Below are positions 35,401 to 47,900 of a stretch of 64,000 bases of DNA, one piece after another; the stretch's first letter is position 1, and the number at the start of each line of letters is the position of its first letter. The stretch lies in assembly GCF_002234675.1 (NCBI RefSeq), contig NC_019872.2:12273950-12337949 (forward strand), in the 5' to 3' direction. The notes under the pieces are model-generated. The model searched no databases. It was given only the letters and a program-made list of their open reading frames with translations, and was not told the origin of the DNA. The position numbers and the translations under genes were made by a program. The DNA is from Oryzias latipes. Its lineage: Eukaryota; Chordata; Actinopteri; Beloniformes; Adrianichthyidae.

Positions 35401-36596
35401 CTGTCACAGATAACAGCTAATCTGGCATCATCTTTACAGCAGACCAGTTCTGCTAGTTTGGATGATTTCTTTGTATCAAAAGATGCATTTTATTTTCTGC
35501 TCTGGTTTCACCTTTTAAAGTTTTGTTGTTATTTTCAGTATGAACGCCATTCTCAGTCAAGTGGATTCACAGATGGATGAGGACTCAGGCCAGAGAAGAG
35601 GCAGCAAAGCCTATCAGGTCACCGTCTAAATATTATATTAAAGTCCTGTTGTTGTTTTTTTTCCAAAGCTGGAAAAAAACCACATGTATCAAGGATAAAA
35701 ATGAAAGTTCAGTGGAACTGACCTACTTAAATTTTGTACACTGAGCATTTTGCACCATTCAAGACTTTTTAGTACTGTCTGTCTATGTTAAAGTCTTATT
35801 GGATATGAACTCATAACCTTCCAATCTCAGGGCAGACACTCTATCACAAGGTCTATGAGCTAGTGTGTTCAATGACAATGTTTTATTCTATTCTGATTTT
35901 AACTGAAAGTATCAAACTGGAATTCTTTCTGTTTTTTGACAATCCAAAATAAGTTCTATTAGATTCATTAATATGTTTGTACAAAAATGTTGAGATATTT
36001 GTGTATTTTAGTGGGTGGAGTTGCTTGTTAATGGGTTTCAGCCGGTCAGCAAAATTGAAAAATAAATAAAAGTTTGAAGGAGAATTGAGAGACACGTTTT
36101 CTTTCTGCTTTAGATTTTTCCTGAAGTGGATATGGATGACAATGCCGATTATCCGGAAGATTTCCTGTACAGGCGGGAGCGCCTCCCCTCCATTGTTGTG
36201 GAGCCTACCGAGTGCTGTGAGCAGGAGAGCGAGGGGCCGCCCTGGCCTCTCTATCAACTGAGCATGGACGAGGAGGGGGAGGACAGCGGCGCCGAACCCA
36301 CAGAGGGGCCTGCAGATGGAGAGCATCAGGAGGACATGCAGGAAGGGTCAGAACCGTCCTTATAGTTAGGAATGAAACTCTTTCAGTTTAAATATTTATA
36401 GCTAATATGTCTCCATTTTTTTCATCATGCTACGATATTTGATGAGCTTGACAAAAGGCTCTGTTTTCTCTGTTGCAGCTCCAACAGTCGGAAGTCCTCC
36501 ATCGTCACTTCCCAGAGTCAACTGTCCCTGTCTCGACTGACCCCACCTGCATCCCCTGCTGCTCCCGAAGCGGCCCCACCCGGCTTGAGGAGCTGA
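32487..36596 (+). CDS. lbhl: LBH family protein (limb-bud-and-heart like), complete, 4 coding exons
   Basis: LBH proteins are small acidic nuclear cofactors that modulate transcription in heart, limb and eye development and respond to Wnt signalling. Plus-strand exons: 32487-32512, 35539-35617, 36114-36346, 36479-36596; the phases fit and give 151 residues. The diagnostic core is residues 33-68: AYQIFP, then ERLPSIVVEPTE (57-68), then WPLYQL. A Glu/Asp-rich tail follows, ending in a Ser/Pro-rich segment (SIVTSQSQLSLSRLTPP). I chose the ATG in exon 1 because it joins in frame to the exon 2 ATG (35540), which would be an alternative start. Human LBH is about 105 residues; the longer tail suggests the LBH-like paralogue. 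AATAAA signals at 37637 and 37784 may end the transcript. The LBH family is secure; which paralogue is less so. Confidence 0.88.
32513..35538. other. Intron 1 of the LBH-like gene
   Basis: AT-rich intron of 3 kb with long T runs. An inverse copy of the AAAGACCCACTCC family occupies about 34790-35190 (GTCCCACTCTGATCATCGTG near its end, CCATCATCAGGAAATTG inside). I see no other feature. Confidence 0.55.
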
Positions 36597-38028
36597 ATCG
36601 GTGTAAAGACAAACGGCTGCAATGAACTCTGCTCGCTGCCCCATTCATGATTTTTCTCCCCGTCTGTCACCACCAGAAAGAACGCACACTCAGAAGTAAC
36701 AAAATCTGTTTTATTCACATTTTTTTCTCCTTTCTAAATATATATCAGCCCCTCTGCAGCTTTTAGATTAAGACACTGCACACTCTTGTTATCATGCGTT
36801 CTGTTCGATTGGATTAAGAGGGACTACAGATGAGGATGCAGCCAGAGATTTCAGATTAAATTCAGATCCTTAATCCAGGTGTTGGACTTTTGTGTGACCA
36901 TTCGAATGTGTTTCTCTCTTTAAAGGGACAGGATGTACTGCCCTGTTGTTGTTTTTTTTTTTTTTTTATCTTAATTCTGCAGGATTGGTGAAAACAACAT
37001 CTGCAACATAAATCGAAAAATTTAGAAAAGTCACCCTATTTCTATTTTTTTATCCTGCAAACATTGTTTCTGCAGGAATGCATCTTGGGGATCATCTCCA
37101 ATGGTCTGATCTCCACGATTCATGAGTTCTTTTTGTGCCAGAGCTAAATGAAATGAAGTACTTTGCCAAAAAAAAAAAAAAGAAAAAAGAACCCAGCAAA
37201 TTGATTTCTAATCCAATTAATTCACAGGATAAATGAAAGGTTAACAGGAATCTTTTTTTTTTTTTGTAGATGGATAAATCTGAAACATCTACATTTCCAT
37301 CTTTTTCCTTAAAGTTGGATCATTTTTATTTTAATTTTTTGCATAGCCCAAATACACAACAACAGTCGTCTAAACAGTGCAATAAACTGAAAAAAAGCCC
37401 TTTAACTTTTGCGTATGTCCAGTGTGCAAGCTGGAAAAGAAAAATGTTGATGTTGTACATACATATAGCTGATTTAATGCAACATTTCTTCCGTAAATGC
37501 CTCTATTTTACTTATGTCTTCATGTCATCTTTGAGCTGACATGCTTTAGCAACAAGAGGGAAGTAGAGCAAGACGTTTCCCTTGCATCAGGTCCAGTCAC
37601 AGAACATTTGTGTTTGTTGTAACAATGCTCCTTGGTAATAAATCCTTCACTGTTTAAAACTTTGTTTGTTTCCCTTTTAAATGGACCACGTTTAAAGTAC
37701 AGTCCTGTCACCTGCTGCAGAATTGAGTATCTGTGTTGCAAAAATGTAAACAAAAATCTTTATAATTGTGTATTGATGTGGCAAATAAAAAATAAAATAG
37801 TATAGTAGGCTCTACATTATTCTGAATTCCTACAGCTAAAATTGTAAAAACACAAAAAGATTAATATAAAGAAACAGAGATGAGGTTCTGTCTATTTTAC
37901 TCCATGACAGAAGATATTTGACATGGATTCTGTCCTATAGCTGTCAATCAGAGCCTTTGATTAACCTTATATAACTATTTGTATAATATTTGATACATGC
38001 TACCTCATTAGCATGATTCAAACATTCC
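36597..38028 (+). other. Probable 3' untranslated region of the LBH-like gene
   Basis: About 1.2 kb after the stop, unusually free of transposon signatures, ending near two AATAAA signals (37784 and 37791). An earlier AATAAA lies at 37637. The 3' UTR call is inferred from position and signals. Confidence 0.45.
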
Positions 38029-38032
38029 TTAA

Positions 38033-38227
38033 CCCTTGTGCTATTCTAGGCACTTTAACATTGGGAGTTGGGTCATCTAGACCCACTATACAGTGCGCTG
38101 AACCTTTTTTCTGCAATGATTTGTGATCTTCACTGGTGTCCATGGATTACATGAAATCTTTCCACCTTTGTCATGGTAGGGAGAACACGTCAATGTAAGG
38201 GTGGGGTCCTCTAAGATAGCATAAGGG
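38033..38227 (-). mobile_element. piggyBac-type MITE, copy 2 (inverse)
   Basis: It starts CCCTTGTGCTATTC after TTAA (38029-38032) and ends GATAGCATAAGGG followed by TTAC, a one-base change of the expected TTAA. It is the inverse of copy 1, sharing TGGGTCATCTAGACCCACTA and CACTGGTGTCCATGG. Confidence 0.85.
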
Positions 38228-40675
38228 TTACAAACTCATTGAATATAATTTGGTCCATGTTTTCATTCATTCCTCTAGAGGCAGTAGAAGGGCTTTTTCT
38301 GCTCATTACAAACTGGCTGCCTCCATCAAATCTCAAAAACGCTTTTGGCGGGAAAACAGTTTCGATTATATTCAAAACTTTGGAGTGAGAAAAAATCTAG
38401 TTTTATTTGATTTTTTTTTTTAAATAACTACTTGCAGTTTGAAATAACATCATTATGTGACATCATTTTAAAAATGTATCAAATTTGAGACAGTGGGTGT
38501 TTTTGCCCTTTAAATAAACATTAATTCCAAAAATATTTAAAATTTTTTATCAATTATATGTCTATCTAGTGGGTTTTAAAGTGTTAAATATAATGTGTTG
38601 TCAATTTCTGTTACAAAATAAAATTAACTACCCAAACTACCCAGCATGTGGAACAAAACCACTACAGGTTCACACAATATTCATCCACCTATCAAACCAC
38701 AGAGCTGGTTTGATAGGCAAGTAACAAGTTGGGACATCATACACAGTATATTTTAGATCTAAAATTTAATGAGGCTTCTTGATTCTGGGGCTGTGGTTGG
38801 TAATTTTTGACCCGTAGGGCAAGGGGAGTAAACAGAATGTTAAGACTGCACACGGGCTAATAGGAGATTCTGAATTGCTCCTTGGTGTGCATGTGAGTGT
38901 GTGGCCCTGCAACAGACTCAGGGTGTACAACACTGCTCTAGTACACCCATGGATCAGAAAATTACAATTTATTTTAAAAAAGGGCAAAGATCTTAGTAAA
39001 TACCTTAGTCATACATGACATAATTTATCCTATGATTAAACTCCCAACAATCCAGCAGTTAAGCCTGCATCTTGGTTAACAATTTCATTGCATACAACTA
39101 GTTAACACAACAGCTTAAGTCTTTCTGAATCATCAAACTTTGCAGCAAACTCATGAAAGAGAAACTTTTTGTTCTTTTGTTGAAGGTGACCCAACATGAG
39201 CATGTGCTGATGCTATATCATACTGCTGCCACATGGGGGCAGTCTGTTGCATGCTTAAAGCAATCTGCAGTGTAATGGTTGTTTTGCTGCAGTTGTAATA
39301 AGCAAGAAAATTGTTCTGTTACAAACTGAAACCAAAAACATTGTGACTTTTATGTATTTGATCACGTTTTTTGTCTTTGATAGAAGTGAAAATGTTTTAT
39401 TTTTGAAGAAAGAGGAGTGTTACCTACTTATGGCTTTAACCTGTGGGCCATCACCCTTGTAAAAGAGAGGGTATAGGCTTGTCTGTCTGGGCTCACTGTT
39501 CTTTAATTTTTTTAAAATTTGTGTCTGGATAGACGATGTAGAATCCCTCCCTTTGAATTCTGTTTAAAAGAAGTGCTCCCCTGCTAATAAAATCTAAACG
39601 AACTGAGCTGAAGAAGGAAAATGTGGAAAGAACACAGGAAAAAAAAGACAAGTCTCCCTCTTCACCCAAATAAAAGCGTCTCTGTTTTCCTTCTCTCACC
39701 ATTACCCTCTGTGCCTGGCTAATCAAAGCCATATGTATGTGCAGAAGGCCCGCATTCAGACTCCTACTCCTTTTCTCTTTCCCCTCTCCTCTCCCATCGG
39801 TTTTCTCTCTAAAAATGGGTTTCTTCTGGAAGCTCTATACCTCTGTGTTCTCCCCTCCTTCTCCTCCTGCTCCTCATCGTTTTTCTCTTCTCCCCTTGCT
39901 CTTTGGCGAAGCAGGAAATGCTCCAAGTTCCTGGCCCTGTTAGGGGCCATGTTTCTCCTAAGCACAGACAGATGGAGGGGATGAAGGAGGGATATTAGGG
40001 AGAAATACTGCCAGCTGAGAAAATGTTAGTAAACCTGAAATATATCAGGGGATTTTGAATGGAGATGAAAGAGTTTAACCAGTTTCCTATAAATAATTGG
40101 GCTTGAGCTCTGCCTCCTCCCCATTTCCATCTGCACAATGTTTTTACTAATAATGTGAGCGCCTGAACTCAGTCTCTGTGTCACGGAACAGCACTAGAAA
40201 TCCTCCTGATCGTAAACAATTTACAGGAGTTTTGCACAGTTATCCTTATTAGGACTTAACAAGTATAAACATACATCAATGCTGGGAGAGAAAAATGCAT
40301 TTAGAAGCTAGAATTTACACATAACTCTGTGAGAGCCTTTGGGCTGACCTTAGGGAGCAAAGGCAAAGCCTCCTTGATGTTCCCAGAGATAAAAAGCTCA
40401 GCAGAGAAGGGATGGAGGAAAAACAGCCAATACTTTTCAAGAAGCAAACAAACCTTAAAAATCGATTCACCAGTTAATTCTGGTAGTATGATGCTTTTTT
40501 TAATTTTTTTTTTTCAAAAAGATAGTCTTTTCAAATAATCACTGAAGAAACAATAGAAATGGCTTTAAAAACAGGAAGTACGAGGCTTAGGTTAAAAAAA
40601 AGTTACACTTTATAAATATTATGTGCTTGTATACTCTCACTAACATTATGGTTGTAAACGTCTCTTTATTTGTAG
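38228..40675. other. Intergenic, no gene recognised
   Basis: Lies between the convergent LBH-like and dact3 genes. A C/T-rich tract (39760-39900) produces several spurious open frames on both strands. No exon or transposon end was identified. Confidence 0.5.
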
Positions 40676-40678
40676 TTT

Positions 40679-41180
40679 AATCTTCATGAAAATGGGGTTT
40701 TTAACATGTTTTTGGGGCATTTGTCTGATGATGGAGGACATATGTAAAGAAAATTCAGCTCAAAGAGCATAATAAACACAAAACAATTCACGTGAACAAT
40801 TCAAGCAAATTATATTTCTGAGTATTTCTTTGTAATTGTTGTAAATTAGAAGTAGACCAAAAAAATGTTGTTTGAAAAAGATTGTATTTGGGACGTAAAA
40901 AATACACTGGGTGGACCACAGGCGGGTTCCCTGCTCAAACAGAGAGCTCTCAGCAATGGAGAGGGGAAGGGGGGGTGGAGTTTCTCTGCACCAACAGGTC
41001 CTGACCACAACTCTGAAAGAAATTTATGTTGAACTATTGCCGCTCTGCAGAGACTGCATCCTAGGAAGCATCACAGATTTTTTTTTTATTTTCTTTAGGC
41101 TAAAAACGACACAATCGTAACTAAAAGACCAATGGGAACACTTTTACAGTGGATCGAAAAATGATTGGAGTGGGTCTTTT
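40679..41180 (+). mobile_element. AAAGACCCACTCC-family MITE, copy
   Basis: The right end reads ATTGGAGTGGGTCTTT (41164-41179), the exact inverse of the family terminus. The left part carries TTTTTAACATGTTTTTGGGG and TGATGATGGAGGACATATGT. It is intergenic, near the dact3 3' end. Confidence 0.7.
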
Positions 41181-41914
41181 AAGTTCTCTAGGAACTATGG
41201 CCATGGATAAAAGATAGAGCACGAGCTAACTTCCTTTTTATTTTGGAAAATAGGATCATTCCGTTAAGACCAATCTTCAGACCATTATAGCACTAATCCC
41301 ACTGCTTCTCATAATCATAATCAACACAGGGAATTACAGCAGAAATCCTTTCATGTAAACATGGACATTTTGTTTGTTGCCATTAGTGAAATGCACTTCT
41401 AAAAATGTAGCCCTATAGGATATATTTAGACTAAAACACATTACTCTTATTTAAACTGATTTGAATTTGAATCAGGACTATCTAAACAAACTGAAATCGG
41501 TTAATTAAAGGTGAAGAAGTTTTACTTCCATCTCTGTCACCTCCTAGTTAAGAGAAAACAATCCTTTTCAGATTGAGTAACATGCACAAATATATGTCAT
41601 CTTCTCTCAAAAGGTGAGGAAGGTTAACGTAATTAGTTTTTTTTAATTGAAAAACTTAAAAAAAATCTTAATTTGAATAAGTAAACCACACGATAACATT
41701 GAAATATTTTGGACTTAAAAGAGTTTTTGCTGATACATATGATGCAATAATTGGAAAGTTGTGTATGAAAAATTAATCCAACTTCAACATTATTAGGAAT
41801 TGGAGAGTGTAACTGTTTTTTGAAACACAAACATTGATACATTGGTCCTTTGATGCCCTATTCGCTAAGACTAACCCCAAACAACCAACTAATAAGCTAT
41901 AGTAGATGTGATCT

Positions 41915-44900
41915 TCATACAGTGGTCATTACTTTGAGTGAACCAGTGCGGAAGCGCAAGATCTTCTTCTTCAGAGCGTGGGAGGCTTTTATTTTGACAA
42001 ATGCTTTGGGTTGCAGAGGTGCTCCAAGGGAGGAAGCAGGAGGCAGCGGGGGGGAGAGTTGGGGGGAAAACTGCCAAACCAAGCCCCCACTCTCATCTGA
42101 GTCACTTGATAAGGAGCTGGAATCTGTTGGGTCTGGCTCACTGGCTGTGGACTCAGACTCGCCCTGACCTGCTTGAAAATCGTCCTGACACAACCTTTTG
42201 TCCTTCTCAAACCGACTCTCCACAGCCTGATGATGGTAGGAGTACTGGTAGTGCGTAACAGAAGAATGAGTAGGGCGGGGTTTTCGTACGCGCCTTGCAA
42301 AATGGTTTGACGGTACAGACTTTTGCGTGGGTGGTGGCATGGTGGCGTGATCAACCCCGTCTTGGCTGAGCTCCTGGATAGACTGGCAGCGGTTGTGGCC
42401 GTTGTCGCTCTGCTGCTGTCTCTTGATCCTGGATTGAGAGCTGCGGCTTCCCTTTCCAAAGCTTCCACTTCGTCCACCGTCTTTCTCCACGGAGCTGCAC
42501 TTGCGATCAGAGACTCTTGGAAGGTTGCACTGTACCTGAGATCTGTATGCTTTCTTGACTACTTTCTTGGTAAAAGTACTTCTGTCTTCAATTGATCGGC
42601 ATTTCTTTGGGCTCACATTGGACTTGGAGTGTTGGATGTGTGACGGGACAGACTGCTGTTCCTGATGGAAACATGGGTCTAAGGAATGGGCACTTTGGTT
42701 GGTTTTGGACCCCTCTGTATCCTTGTGAAGGCTCGGGACATGGTGTGCTCGGGAGGAATTCTGACAGGGATGAGCTGGAACATATTCTGCACTGACCAGC
42801 TGTTCCTCCAGAGAAGATCTCTCATGAACTCCCGTCAGAGCTGAAGGGGATGGATAGTCCTTGAAATGCTGGGGTGAATCTGTCTTGCTTGAGTGCTGGT
42901 GTGTGTGTGCTACTCTGCTGTGTGGATGGTCCAGTGAGACAGATTTCAAGGTGTTTATAATCGAAGCTTGTCTAGGCTTATGACAAAACCCCAGCTGATG
43001 CAGGACATTTAGCTGGTGATCGGTTGCATCTTCGGAACATCCCATCCTTTGATGGTGGGCCTGACCTTGACCCTGCAGAAACACTCTCTCTGAGCACTGA
43101 GATGTCTCTTTCAGGGAAACTTTTCTTGATGACAGCTGCTCATCTTTGCAGGACGAGCTAACTTGTGTTAACACACTGACAACTCTAGCTTCATTTGTCA
43201 GGCTGGTGCGGGGCTTAGAGGACCTCAAGGGAAGAGCCTGGCTCTGGATAAGCCCAAGGGTCTCTGTTTTTGGGGGTTGCTCATAACTCTGGTGACTGGC
43301 TTCTTGTATCGTATCCTCAGAAACAATGGGTTGTCTTGCTGGCTCTGAAAGAAGTATTTTTTCCCTCTTTGTCATCCGGCTTTTCTGCGGGTTTGGGAGA
43401 GAACACGGGATGACGAGGTGGTGATCTGGTTCAGGACATGTGTCTGGTTCACCTGAGAAACAGAAACATGAAAAAAATTACCATCACCTTTTCAATTTAT
43501 GATTATGATTAAGAAAATAAGCTCAAGAATCAGGTCCCTCGATAACAAAAAAAAAATGAAGGCACTTCATAAATACCAAGGAAATAACAAGGTAAAACAG
43601 AACAGTTAAGAAGAACCAGACGAGGAGGCCTCATTTGACTTTTCCAGTAACACCTGGTCTGTATTTGTACAGTCACTCTCCCCTTTCCAGTATTTGAATA
43701 ACTTCCAACAAGAACCACTGCCAACCCGACAAAAAAGAAAACATACATACTGTGTGTTAACGCTCGTATTTTCTTTGCAGTTTAAAATAAAATTAAGAAT
43801 GTTGCAAACTATTACCATTCTGCTTAACACAAGACCATTTTGTCTGTGGGTTTTTTGTGTTCATTCTCTGCGCTTTTCAAATTAAATGAGTCACGTGACC
43901 AACAACCAGATACCAATGACTGCCTTGGGCACTGCACAGCAGGCGCCACAAGGGGTCCCACAGCTCATCAAACGTTTAACGTGTCATGCAGAATTGTTGG
44001 ATCCACAACCCCTCTGTAAAATCACCAACCATGATTTCCCTTCATGAATCGCTTCATCTGTAGCTGCTCCCACGTGTAAGGAGATCGCAGCTTCATGACC
44101 TGAAAGAGACGCCAATGTCTCCTTTGATAGATGATGATGAGCGATAGTGCCGTGGCAGAAATTTGAATATATTTACTGTAAATCAATGTGTTGTTCACAT
44201 CCGTCGCAATGGATTTGATTGACTTATCACGTGAATTGTTTTGTGTTTGTTATGATTTACAGTGTAATTGGGAAATTGAGTTTTTTCACATTTTTAGAAT
44301 TTCAATAAAGTTTTGGGCATTTGTGTAATGGAAACGCAGCGAATGTTTCGTTGTTTGGTATCTGCTCTATTGACAGGATGAATGTTGAGATGAGCCAAAA
44401 GATTGGTAAAGGATTGGTAACGCTTGGTAATGCAAAGTTACCCACAATACCTTGCTGATGGTCTGTTGGTCTGAACAGTATAGGTTCCTCTGCAGCTGCT
44501 CACCAACAAAGGACTTACCCCGAATTTACACTGGTCTGTGGTGTGACTCCATGGCGTTGCGTGAGGAGTCTATCTTACGACTGTCAGCTAGTTTACATTA
44601 ACTCTGTTGCGTCTCCGGCCCATCCCCCCTCCCACCAGATCCCAGAGGAGTGGTTTGTCCTGTAGTTCATCCCACTGTCTTTGCTCACCCAATCACTTAA
44701 ACGATCAAACCCTATGCCCTCTCTTTCCTGGGTCCTTGTAAAATACATGTTTTGTTTTTGAAACTCCACGATTAAACTCTTGTCGTCCATGGAGGTGAAC
44801 TTCGAAGTTATGGCGTAAGCACGTCACCGGAAATATGGAATTTATTTTAATAAAAGTTTTATTTTGAAACTACAACAGAAGATTTTATTTTGAAACCCAA

Positions 44901-47900
44901 ACCTGTTTCCGGTTCCCCGGCTTTTGGCTGCAAAATTTACGCGTAAACAGAATGGAAATAGAACTCCTGCATAAAGCTTGTGTTGTGGAGAGCCAGACGT
45001 GGACCGCAAACATGATGGAGACGATGTAAACATTCTGATTGATTAATGAACATTGCATTTTTTGTGTCAACGCACTGCAATGGAGCCGCTCCGCAGACGG
45101 ACTGCTGGAAATCAGCCTTAAGAGTCCTCTTAATAAAAGCCAGTAACGCAGCACATGTTTTACACAACACTTTAAATACTGTTTTCTTCTTTCTTTTGGA
45201 CTAATTTGGTGTGTAAAGCCAATAACCATCTGCACAAACTGTTGCTCATTATTTAGCAGCTGTTGTAATGATCACTTCCTTGTTTCCATCTCCTGCTGTT
45301 TCTCTACTGTAACGTTGCTGTTAAAACCACATGTAAACAGACACCAATACCATCTTTCAACCAATTAGTTACAGTCAGGACCATAAATATTTGGACAGAG
45401 ACACATTCTTTCTAATTTAGTTTCTGTACATTACCACAGTGAATTTTAAAGAAAACAACTGAGATGCCATTGAAGTGCAGACTTTCAGCTTTTATTCCAT
45501 GGGTTGAACAAAAAGATTGCATAAAAATGTGAAAAACTAAAGCATATTTTAAACACAATCCCTTAATTTCATGGGCTCCTAAGTAGGTGGACAAATGAAA
45601 TAACTAAAAATAAAATGGTCATTACTAATATTTGGTTGAAAACCCTTTGTTGGCAACGACAGCCTGAAGTCTTGAACTCATGGACATCACCAGATGCTGG
45701 GTTTTCTCCTTCTGAATGCTCTGCCAGGCCTTTACTGCAGCAGCTTTCAGTTGCTGTTTTTTTGTGGCTTGGCCATTCAAGAATATTCCACTTCTTTGCT
45801 TTAATAAACTCCTGAGTTGCTTTGGCTGTATGTTTTGGGTCGTTGTCCATCTGTATTATGAAACGCCGCCCAATCAGTTTGGCTGCATTCACCTGGATCT
45901 GTGCAGACAGTTTGTCTCTGAACACCTCAGAATTCATTGGGCTGCTTCTGTCCTGTGTCACGTCATCAATAAACACTAGTGTCCCAGTGCCACTAGCAGC
46001 CATGCACGCCCAGACCATCACACTGCCTCCACAGTGTTTTACTGATGATGTAGTGTGCTTTGGATCAGGAGCTTCTCCACGCCTTCTCCATACTTTTCTC
46101 TTGCCATCATTCTGGTAGAGGTTGATTTTGGTTTCATCTGTCCAAAGAATGTTTTTCCAGAACTGTGCTGGCTTTTTTAGATGCTTTTTAGCAAAGTCCA
46201 ATCTAGCCTTCCTATTCTTGAGGCTTATGAGTGGCTTGCATCTTTCAGTATACCCTCTGTATCTACTTTCATGCAGTCCTCTTTTTATGGTAGACTTGGA
46301 TATTGATACCCCTACCTCCTGGAGAATGTTGTTCACTTGGTTGGCTGTTGTGAACGGGTTCCTCTTCACCATGGAAAGGATTCTGCCATCATCCACCACT
46401 GTTGTCTTCCGTGGACGTCCAGGTCTTTTTGCGTTGCTGAGTTCACCAGTGCTTTCTTTATTTCTCAGGATGTACCACACTGTTGATTTTGCTACTCCTA
46501 ATGCTGTAGCCATTTCTGGCATGGTTTTTATCTGTTTTCTCCGCTTAATGATGGCTCCTTTCACCTGCATGGAGAGCTCCTTTGACCGCATGTTGTCTGT
46601 TCACAGCAAAATCTTCAAAATGAAAGCACGAGTCCTCTTATCAACTCCAGGCCTTTTATCTGCTTCACTCATAATGACATAACAAGGTAATTGCCCACAC
46701 CTGCCCATGCAATAGCATGGAAGTCAATTGTCCAATTACTTACGAGCCCATGAAATGAAGGGATTGTGTTTAAAAAATGCTTTAGTTTTTCACATTTTTA
46801 TGCAAACTTTTTGTTCAACCCATGGAATAAAAGCTGAAAGTCTGCACTTAAATGGCACCTGAGTTGTTTTCTTTAAAATTCACTGTGGTAATGTTCAGAA
46901 ACTAAATTAGAAAAAATGTGTCTCTGTCCAAATATTTATGGTCTTGACTGTATTTTTTACTGGTAGACGCAGAGTTGATTCATTTACCTGAAGTGAGTGG
47001 CCTGTCCTCCTCTTCATCCGAATTGACCGACTTGACCTCAGTTTTGATCTTCAGTTCTGCTACGTGCTCCTCTAAAGATGACCTGGAGTCCACATGACTG
47101 AGCTGAAAACGGCTCTGAAACAGGAGAGGGAAATGAAGAGCTGTTTATCAGACATTATATTAGTCAGAATAACCATTCTTGCCCTTCCACCTGTTTTTAA
47201 TATGCTAATCCTCTAGCATTTTATTTTTCTGTAGCGTAAGTTATTCAAGTTATAAACTGACCAATCAGATGCCTCAATAAAAGTATGTCCAACGATGAAA
47301 CATTTAATTGACAGATTCTCCAGAGCCCGCTTTCAAGTGGTAGGGGTGTGGCCTTCATACAAACTCACTTCTGATTGGTGAGAATGGTTGCCATAGAAAA
47401 GTTGATTCAGCCCGACACGGACCATCATCTTATATTAACTGGTTCTAGTGTGGCAATGTCTGTTTCGCAAAAAAACAAATTGATGATTTGAGCAGGAAGT
47501 GAGCCATTGCTAACCCCTGATCTATCCTAGGCACTTTAACGTTGGGAGTTTGGTCATCTAGACCCACTAGACAGTGCTCTGAACCTGTTTTCTTCAATTA
47601 TTTGTGATCTTCACTGGTGTCCATGGATTACATGAAACCCTTTTCACATTTATCCACCTTTGTCATGGTAGGGAGAACTAAAAGGGGCAACTACCCACCC
47701 AGCATAGTATACTCCCCCGTCGCCCCCCCCATTTTTGAGTCAATATTAGTATCACTATTGACAAAGGTTAAGAAACAAGCTTCTGTAAGTATTGTCAAAA
47801 AGCAAAGGCAAATATTGAGCCCCTCAAATTCCCTGTGAATGCCAGCCCATGTGGGCTGTCAGCACCCTGACCCTTAGCCAAAAATCCTCGCTAATTCCAT

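Noticed and set aside
39733-39984. Overlapping frames on both strands in a C/T-rich tract
   Set aside because: Low-complexity composition keeps all frames open; no domain and no splice context.
41850-42795. Several plus-strand frames of 62-105 codons, and a minus-strand frame of 162 codons
   Set aside because: They overlap the real dact3 last exon in other frames.
46122-46682. 186-codon plus-strand frame
   Set aside because: Exact antisense of the Tc1-like transposase coding region.
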